A DNA stretch of 60,000 nt, taken from assembly GCF_032854445.1 (NCBI RefSeq), contig NC_088299.1:8737608-8797607 (forward strand). Reading direction: 5' to 3'. Positions 1 through 9,400 of the stretch are shown here, piece after piece. The DNA comes from Liolophura sinensis (lineage: Eukaryota > Mollusca > Polyplacophora > Chitonida > Chitonidae). Position 1 is the stretch's first letter, and every line of letters begins with the position of its first letter. The notes under the pieces were generated by a model. It worked only from the letters and a program-made list of their open reading frames with translations, searched no databases and was not told the DNA's origin. The position numbers and the translations under genes are program-made.

Positions 1-115
1 TACAGCATCGAAGGTAAAACCGGCCTCTTTACCTCAAACCGGTTTCACACGTAACCAGTGAAATAAGGCCTCTTTACCTTAATCCGGGTTTATTCCGCCT
101 GTTTCTGCATTTGCT
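1..115 (+). repeat. Dispersed ~120-bp repeat, copy 1 (cut by window edge)
   Basis: Begins with tacagcatcgaaggtaaaac and contains a gtaaccagtgaaat...ggcctctttacct core. The same order of short motifs recurs at 1742-1870, 4112-4250 and 33757-33875. It lies in CYP3 intron sequence upstream of the first visible exon. Family unknown; noncoding. Confidence 0.5.
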
Positions 116-428
116 TAAAAGAAGCAACGTACACGCCACAAGCACAATATTACCCACTGAAGAATTAAGGCATATGACTGTCTCTTATTCAGTCAAAATA
201 ATCTAAGAAGAATAGAAAAAAACAAAAAAAAAAACAAAACAAACATAAATAGATAAAATAATATATTTTTCAATAGTTTTCCATCGGCGTATACGTATTA
301 TTGGGATATTATATCACTTTAATGGTATATTTATGCGCCCATGTGTTATTTCATAACATGTATACTAAAGTTTTGCAAATTTTAGACCGTAATGATAAAA
401 ATGATATATTTATTTCCCATTGCAACAG

Positions 429-3400
429 ATGACCGATAGTATCTGCAAAGCTGCGGAGTCATTCGTCGAAGCACTGAAAGAGAAAGCTGACAAGCATGAG
501 CCTATGGACGTGAAGCAGTAAGTTGTGTGCTTGGGTTATTCCTAAGTCGGGAGTTCAATCCCTCTGATGGTTAAGTTTGTCGTCCTGTCACAGAATAACG
601 GTTATTTTTTAAAAATTGGTCACCATTGTCAATAAAGCTCATTGCAAGTCTGTAAAGGCTGCCACTTTATGCGACCATCAAACACTAAATCGAGCTCCGG
701 GCTAATTTATACATTTATATTTTGGAGACAACACCTGGACATACCTTAATATTTCCTAGTTAATATTTTGTCGCCTGAAAACGAAGCTTCAGTAACCATG
801 GAAAAGGGAATTACTTTTGTCATGGGTCAGTTGTAGTGGAAAGTTGCTTAACTGAATGCATCACCACGTCCAAGATTGATTCATCAATGTTTGTGGTATG
901 AGCAGTGGGGTGTGACCAGTGACGTCTAATAAATAACAAATAACATCTCTGCATATTCTTTACAAAATTCTGCTTACGTCACGGTGGCAGGGCCGTTTAT
1001 GTTGTTACTCTTTAAGCATTGACATGATCAGCTATAATAAAACCCAAACTGAGGTAAGCTGACAAGCGCCAAGATTTCACGGGTTATATACGCAATATAG
1101 TCTTCTATATTGTATTCCTGCAAAAAGCAGGATTCTGCTGGTGGACTATTTATCACAGATACTTGGTCTCTTTACGTTGTTTTCATGTGATTGTTTATTA
1201 AATGTGATGACAACACAGTGCATTTAATAATTCTACTACATCAGGGATGTCTAATAAATTGCAATTGACATCGATGCACTTATTGTTACCTAACTATTTT
1301 TACACTATGATGCTATAAAGGGTATGTAAGTTGCTATATTTAAAGCATTTACGTAAACAATTATACGTTTAATTGTGACAAATTTTTCCAACTATGATTT
1401 TGTCGTCTTTGCGCTGGTTTTACCCTCTATGCCGCAGCCTTTTTGTACTGTATTCATGCACAAACCAGTATTCTGTTGATGGACTAATCATGCCCAAAAG
1501 CTTGTCCCTTTGCGTTGTTTTCAGGTTACTGTTCATTAAATATGATGACATCACTGCATATTGACTAATTCTAGACGAGTGACTTCAAGTTGCAATTAAC
1601 ATCTCTGCATTTTTTTTCTTTTACCTAATTCCAGTTACGCCATGATTTTAAAGGGACGCATGTAATTTGCTACTATTTAAACATTTACATGAGCAGTTAA
1701 AATAAAACGCTAACAGAGGTAAACTGACAAGATAAAAGGCTTCAGCACTGAAGATAAAACCAGAGCATTGATGACCTTGTGATAGCTGGCAAGTGGTCAC
1801 CAGTATAGCCGGTGAAATCCGGCCCCTTGCTAATCTACCTCAACCAGGATGGTCGGATTTCGCAGGTTTTGTGTAACGATTTTTTTTTGCCAATCATGAT
1901 ACTGGTTTTACTCTCTTGTAGTATTTTATATACTAATAAAACTAAAAATAAATGATAGTCTAACATTATGTTACAACTTTCGAACTATGATAACATTTGA
2001 AAATGTTGACACCTGTATATTACAGTATTTTACACGTTGTATCATTTGAACACGTAGGAAATTCACACTTTACCGTTAACATTTGCGTTTTAACAATACA
2101 TATATAGGAAAACATTGCTTTCTATTCAGTGTAATCGCAGTGAAAGTTTCAGTTTGATTTTTCACTTATACTATATAGAGGGTTTAAGCTGATTGAGACT
2201 GATGTGTATATCTCACATCAAAGAGCATGCTCCTGCCATAACGTTGGCCACCGTCGTACAAGTGAAATACTCTTACACGAGTACGGCGTAAAACACCAAT
2301 CAAAAAAAATAAATAAAATAAATCAAAGAGCACGCAGGAATAAATAAATAACAAGCGATTCATAGATATTAATTCGAATAAAGTCAGTAAATAACAGATT
2401 TTCTGTTGTATAGGTTTACGTCTGGCTATACGATGGAGGTAATCGCGGCTACCTCGTTCGGTATGAAATTGGACGCTCAGAAGGCAGATGATGATCCATT
2501 CGTGAAATACGCTATGAAATTCTTCAAAGTTTCCGTGACTAATCCATTTGTACTGGCCTCATGTAAGTACACGGTTGATCGGATTAACAGGAGGAAAACC
2601 ACAAAGAGAATCAAACAAGAAATAGCAAATGCTATATCCGCTACAGTGCTAACTTGCCGAACCGACAATGTGGTTTGGCATTAATCAGTTGCTTATGTTT
2701 ACATTTAAAGAAAAAACTTGTTTTCATGCCAGTTGTATTAATCGGCGTTCGGTTCTGTCCATGTCTGTATCCGTTCTTTTGTGCCTCAAAACAGACTATA
2801 AACGTAAGAGGCAAAACCTTTGAGGAAAGTAAGGTTTTAAACAGGATTACAGCGACAGTGTTTAAACATTCGCAACTGTTTCCGAACGTGCCAGAGCATT
2901 ACGATTTCCTGCACCCGATAAACTGACCACCTACGTGTAAGTGTACACAGTTCAAAACACGAACTGTTTAATTAGATTTTTATTTCGAGAGATTGAAATA
3001 TGGTTCCCTATACTGCGGACTTTGCTCTTTCCAGTTGTCTGCCCTTTTGTCTTACCCATCATGAAGCTGCTCAAGATATCCGCCATGCCAACCGATTCTA
3101 TAGATTTCTTCAAGAAAATTGTCGACCAGGCTCTTGAACAAAGGCGAAGTAACCCAGGGGTTTGTATTACACAGTTCATAAAGTTTGTAATTGATTAAAA
3201 TTCAAAAACGTCAACAACATACCAACCAGGCGTGCATGTATATGCATGAGGTTGTAAAGATAAACAATGTTGGGGTTCCAGCATTGGAGTGAGTGCTTGG
3301 GGTTTAACGTCGTACTTAACAATTTTTCGTCATATGACGATGAAGGAATCCTTAGGGTGCATGTAGGTGTAATGTGCCTCCTTGTTGCAGGACGGATTTC

Positions 3401-6400
3401 CACCGCTCTTTTATTTAGTGCTGCTTCACTGAGACGACTTACCGAAGGCAAGTAAACCGCCCCGCCCGAGATATCGTACTGATACGGGTCAACCAGTCGT
3501 TGCACTATCCCCTTCATGCTGAACGCCAAGCGAGGAAGTTACAACTTCCTCTTTTAAAGTCTTAGGTGTGACTCGATCAAGGATTGATCCTGGATCTACC
3601 GCTCCCGAAGCGGACTCCAGCATTGGAAGTTCATTTATATCACCAATTCTATAGAGCTAAAAAAAACTGGATGAGACAACTCAAGGTTTCGAACCAGTGG
3701 CCTTCTTTCATCAGCAACGCATGCATGTCGACCATCTAGCCCATTCGACCCGCAAAAATATGAGGAAAAATATATAGATAAAACTAGGAGGCACATGATG
3801 TAGTTGGCCTGTAGACTTTATGGCAAAAATTCCAGTTGGCTGTGAATTACTCAGATGATTTGTAGCCATAACATTTAATAATCACTAACAGGACAACAAT
3901 GTAATGAAACCTAGTCCCGGTTTCACAAAGCCGCGTAGGACATTTTTTTTATCGTACATTGGACGTACGATATTTTGTACATCACTGTTACCGTAGCATT
4001 GTCCTATGGGTGCGATTATCGTACATGTACGACATCTTTGTGAAACTGGGCCCAGGTCTGTTGAATTCTTAGTCCATTAACAGAGTCATGGTTCACGCAG
4101 GTATACAAAATAAAAAAAGACGCACAGCATAGAGATTAATACTGGAGCAGTGCCGGCGGTGTCGTAGTTAGCAAATGGTCACATGTAACCGGTGAATTCC
4201 AGGTCCTTTTTCAATTTACCTTCGTGAAGCCTGTACCTGCAAATTGTCCTAGTAAACTGCAATACAACAGAATGAGGATTGCCATATAAGCATTCATTTC
4301 AAAGTTTGTATATTATACAGAAATATAATGACTTTCTGCAACTGATGATAACTGCTGAGAATCAAGCACGGTCTGCGGAAACACAAAGCCATGATGACGA
4401 TGGACTTAAGGGTGGCGAAGTGCAACAATCAAACTGGAAGGATAAACGCATGGGGCAAGGTTGTATTCTCACCGATGATTAACTTCTTATTAAAGGATAC
4501 GTTAAACGCTTGTTTTTTATTCTTTAATATGGAGTTTAGGATACGGCCTTAAATGTGAAACTATGAGAAAGATGCTCAGCTTCCTTCTTGGGTCGTAAAA
4601 CTGGTTTAAAGCTATAGCTTTCCTAATGTCATAGCGCTCAGTCTGGAAATTTAGTTGCCTTCTGCGGGGAAATCAAAGCTGATAGCTGTCACTTTTTGGG
4701 GAGGAGAGGCCGAACTGTGGAGTTAAGCTGATCCCATTAAAGTTTGTTCATTGATGACATTTTCAAATATTCTACTAACGGAAAAAATGCATAAAATAGA
4801 AGAGTTATTAAGAAATTTTTTTCTCATTGTTTTGGCATATCATTCTTTGTTTTCCTTCAATGTGTCATGTTAGCGCTGGATACATGGGTGATATCGTCAG
4901 CTAGTGCGTGGTTAACTACCGACGTCGTTAGCTAGGGTCTCACTGCCGACATCGAAGGCGACGCAATGTTCCCGGAGTCGCTTACCAATGCGGTCGATAT
5001 GAGTTCAAGTCCAGCTCGTGCTGGCTTCCTTTCCGGCCGTACGAGAGAAGGTCTTCCAGCAATCTGCGGATGGTCGTGGGTTTTCCTGGTCCTGGTCTCC
5101 TCCCACGATAATGCTGACTCCCCTCGTATCAGTGAAATATTCTTGAGTAACACCAATCAAATAACTAAATAAATAAATAAATAAATCATTCAGGCCCATA
5201 TAAATGTTCTCTATTGAATAAATTAACTAAACCGTGCAGACGCAACTGCATATATGTATATGTATCACATGTATTTATATACAATGAGACAGTGCCCGCT
5301 TAACTTTTCTGAAGATTTGACCTAAATTTATGCTGTAGGACTGAGCGATTCCGAGATTCTGGCACAGTGTATCACTTTCTTCGTGGCCGGATTCGACACA
5401 TCCGCTGCCACCATCGCCTATGCCTTGTACCACTTGACGATGAATCCAGAGTGCCAGCAGAAACTTGTGGACGAAATCGACGACTATTACCCAGGCGTAA
5501 GATATCAGTCGTAAGATACAAAACATAAAATACTAGACGTAAGATGTGAATACTAGACGCAAGATGCCAGACGTAATATACAGTCCACACAATACCAGAC
5601 GCAAGATAGCAGGCGTAAGATACAAGACCTAAGATAAAAGACATCAGAGTCTAACCTGAAAATGCTGAAGTCATTGGGAACTGTGAGACAAATCTTGTAG
5701 TCATTGCGGGCTAATGTTTATTTGTTTTGTAAACCGACGATGAATAAAGTAGATATTCTATCATGGAGCAGAGCTTTATGCCGTACTCAGGAATGTTTCA
5801 CTTATACGACGGTGTTCAGCATTATGGTGGAAGGAAATTGAACAAAGCCCGGGCAGAATCTCATGAGCATCCGATATTAGTTTTAATATATTTAAAGTAA
5901 CGGTACAATTTGCTTTGTATTGTAATAAGTCATGTATTGAGATACATTGGTGTTATGGCCAAATCATGACTTTGCACAATGCTGCATCGGGTATTGAGAC
6001 ACATTGGTGTTTATGGCCAGACTATGACTTTGTACTATGCTACATCGGGTACCGGTAACGAGATACATTGGTGTTTATGGCCAGACTATGACTGTACTAT
6101 GCTACATCGGGTATTGAGATACATTGGTATTTATGGCCAGACTATGACTTTGTACTATGCTACATCGGGTACAGGTACCGAGATAAATTGGTGTTATGGC
6201 CAAATCATGACTGTTATACTACATAGGCTAAGAAATAATACTGATGTTAGAGCCGAATATAGAATTTGTTGCATCTTTGAATAAACGGCCATTGGGCCTG
6301 ACCGTTGACGTGAAAAATACTGCATAATTAGATTGAGTGCTTGACATTTTGATCTTTTGAACAGGGAAAAGTACCTGATTACGATGAGCTGCCGGAAATG

Positions 6401-9400
6401 CCGTACCTGAACATGGTGATAAATGAGACTCTTCGCATGAACCCACCCGCTGCCAGGTAGGTGTCTGGTCGCGAAACTGTATATCCTGTACCAAAGTTCA
6501 AATCGGGGCCTCCGTGGCTCAGTTGGTTAGCGCGCTGGCGAAGCGTAATGACCCAGGAGTCTCTCACCAATGCGGTCGCTGTGAGTTCAAGTCCAACTCA
6601 TGCAGGCTTCCTCTTCGGCCGTATGTAGGAAGGTCTTCTAGCAACCTGCGGATGGTCGTTGAAGTCTAATAAATTTATTTGAATGTAAATTTGTTGCTTA
6701 CATCTAAACATGCATTCAATCTGAATGATGATAATATTTATGAATGTATTAAAACTATAAACTCACTGATTGATCAAAATCCAGGCTGAACACATTTCCT
6801 AGCTGTAAAGACCAAATTCTAGTACAACTATAATTATTAAACATGTGTTACATCCTCATTTATATTATTACACAAAGACCACATATATACCAAAAAGTGG
6901 TTCCACATGCCCAACATACAAAGATTATTTTCATATTTACAACTAACATTTCGCACTCTTTCATCTGAACTTTATGTAATTTTTCTGTTTTCTCCACCTT
7001 TAACGTACCGGTACCACCTATTTCGATTGTGTTCTTTCGTAACAGTATGGCTTTCTGTTGACAAACTCGAGACATCCAAGGACAGCAGATTTGACTTAGT
7101 ATGCGAATACGAAAGTAGCACCTCGCGAACATACTGTTATAAAGCTCACATCGCTCCAACGGGAGGTGGATTATTTCGAAACGGGAGGTTATTTGGCAAG
7201 AGCACATAGCCTTAAGTCTATAGCAGTCTGCAACGCCCGACTGCGCCAATTCGACAGTCATATAGCACTCATAAATTGTCAATTTCGACAGTCATATAGC
7301 ACTCCTAGTGTCAAATTCGACAGGCATATAACACTCATAAAGTGTCATTTTCAACAGTCATATAACACTCATGAAGTGTCAATTTCGACAGTCATATAGC
7401 ACTCATAAACCATAAAGTGGATAACAGCCTTTTCCAAAACCACTTAAAGCATCAGTTCCCAGAGGAATATGTAAGAAATGATATATATTAAACAGTAAAT
7501 ACAGCTTGTAACACTTGAGAGAGAAGCCGTCATCAGGTTTTCATGGAATACAGTCGATATTCAAATTTACTTCAAATTTCAAACTCGTTGTCTATGGACA
7601 ATTCCCAGATCGAATACAAACATAGGTGTCATAGTGGACTTGACTGCAACTGTTCATAAAAGCATTATTTTGGTACAATAAACATGATTGGCTATATCTG
7701 ATATTTCAACATCTGACATTTAATCTCTGTTTTCACGCAGGGTCGATGTGGTTGAAATGTGGCTAGTGTGGCGTTAAGCCATAATCATTCATTCATTCAT
7801 TCACGCAGGGTCGACAGAATGTGTACTCGAGACACAGTTGTTCGTGGACTTCACATCCCAGCCGGCATGCCCGTGGCCATCCCCATATACAATATACACC
7901 GGGATCCGGAGTACTGGGATGAACCGGATACGTTTAATCCAGAAAGGTAGGGTTAACGCACATAAGTGTAGCACAGGTGTGGTTAATCCGGAGAGGTGTG
8001 GGTAATCCGTAAACGTATGGTTAACGCAGATAAGAATAGTTGATCCATTTAAGTACAGTTAATCCAGATAACTTTAGTTAATCCAAGTAAGTATGGTTAA
8101 TCCAGATAACTATAGTTAATCCTGAGAAGTTTATTAATCCAGATAGGTAGTTAATCCAAACAAGTATAGTTGGTCAAGACAGGTGTGGTTAGTCCTGATA
8201 AGTGTAGATAATCCAGACCGGTATGCTTAATCCAGACAAATGTGGTTAATCCTGACAGATGCGCTTAATTCTGAAAAAGTATGATTAATCCAGACGAATA
8301 CGGTTAATCTAGACAGGTGAAAATGATAATGCAACCATTTCTACCTTCCTCTGGAGCAATATTCATGTTATTTACACTTCAGTGTGCAATATCCTAGCTC
8401 CATATATTCGTTATACCTCCACGATTTAAATGTAATATAAGTGGTTGCGAGGAACTTTCCCGTATCAGGACTGTTCTCTGGGCAATATGTATCTAAATAA
8501 CTTGTATGATTATATGTATACCTCCATGATATACATCTAAAATACATAGTGAATTTATCTAGTCGGATAACTAATACCCGTCTGCATTTACTCTACCCCC
8601 TAATGTTTGGATAACGTATATTGGGTTCACTGATAAAAATATTCAACTATTTTCACGCCTGATTTGACATTTCCTTCACACCCTGGATTAGATTCTCGCC
8701 TGAGAACCGAGCGTCCCACCATCCGCTCCAGTGGATCCCGTTTGGACACGGACCCAGGAACTGCATAGGCATGAGACTCGCTCTCTTGGAGATAAGGATC
8801 GCTCTCGTGTACCTCTTCCAGAAGTACAGATTTGTGCCCAACAGTAAAACGGTAGGTGACGTCCACCCCAGGTGTATTGACGGCAAGTTTATAAGAAATA
8901 AACTAAGTTAACAAATTCTGCATACGTTGGTATCTTAATCACAAAAAAGCAGTACACAAAAAGTAGGTTTCATGGAAAGGCATGAAAGAAAAAAGGAAAT
9001 AAATGTTAAATTTGTACATGAATGAATTCAAGAGAAATTTTATAGGCGTCAAAACAGGAATTCGCACACACTTTCATGATGCAAAACTTCAGACCAAAGG
9101 GTAAATCTCATTTAATTCTTTTTGAATTTTGCCTAATTCATTTTTTTTTTGGAAGAGCCCTATTACAGATCACATTGGTTCTTTGTATAGAATGCTTGAT
9201 ATAGACCTTCACAGCTCCTTCGTGTTCATAATTCTAAAGCAACACTTCTCAAGAAATTGTTCATTCTGTCGTGAACAGTACAGGGGCCGTTGGCACTAAG
9301 CGTTCTTTTTTATTTTACCATGGCAACGTATGTTAAAAACATAAACAGTGACACAAAAGTAAGTCCCCCCCCCCTAAACGTTGTTTGATATCTCCCGTGA

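Noticed and set aside
4932-5172. Overlapping open frames on both strands as a coding gene
   Set aside because: They coincide with a SINE-1 copy, and the same peptides appear at other SINE-1 copies such as 41471, 43955 and 59790.
6860-7282. 140-codon reverse open frame in CYP3 intron 6
   Set aside because: No recognisable motif, partly overlaps a 34-bp tandem array, and lies between well-supported exons of the opposite strand.
8627-8886. Reverse-strand open frames of 77-79 codons
   Set aside because: Antisense shadow of the CYP3 haem-binding exon, whose + strand reading carries the full P450 signature.
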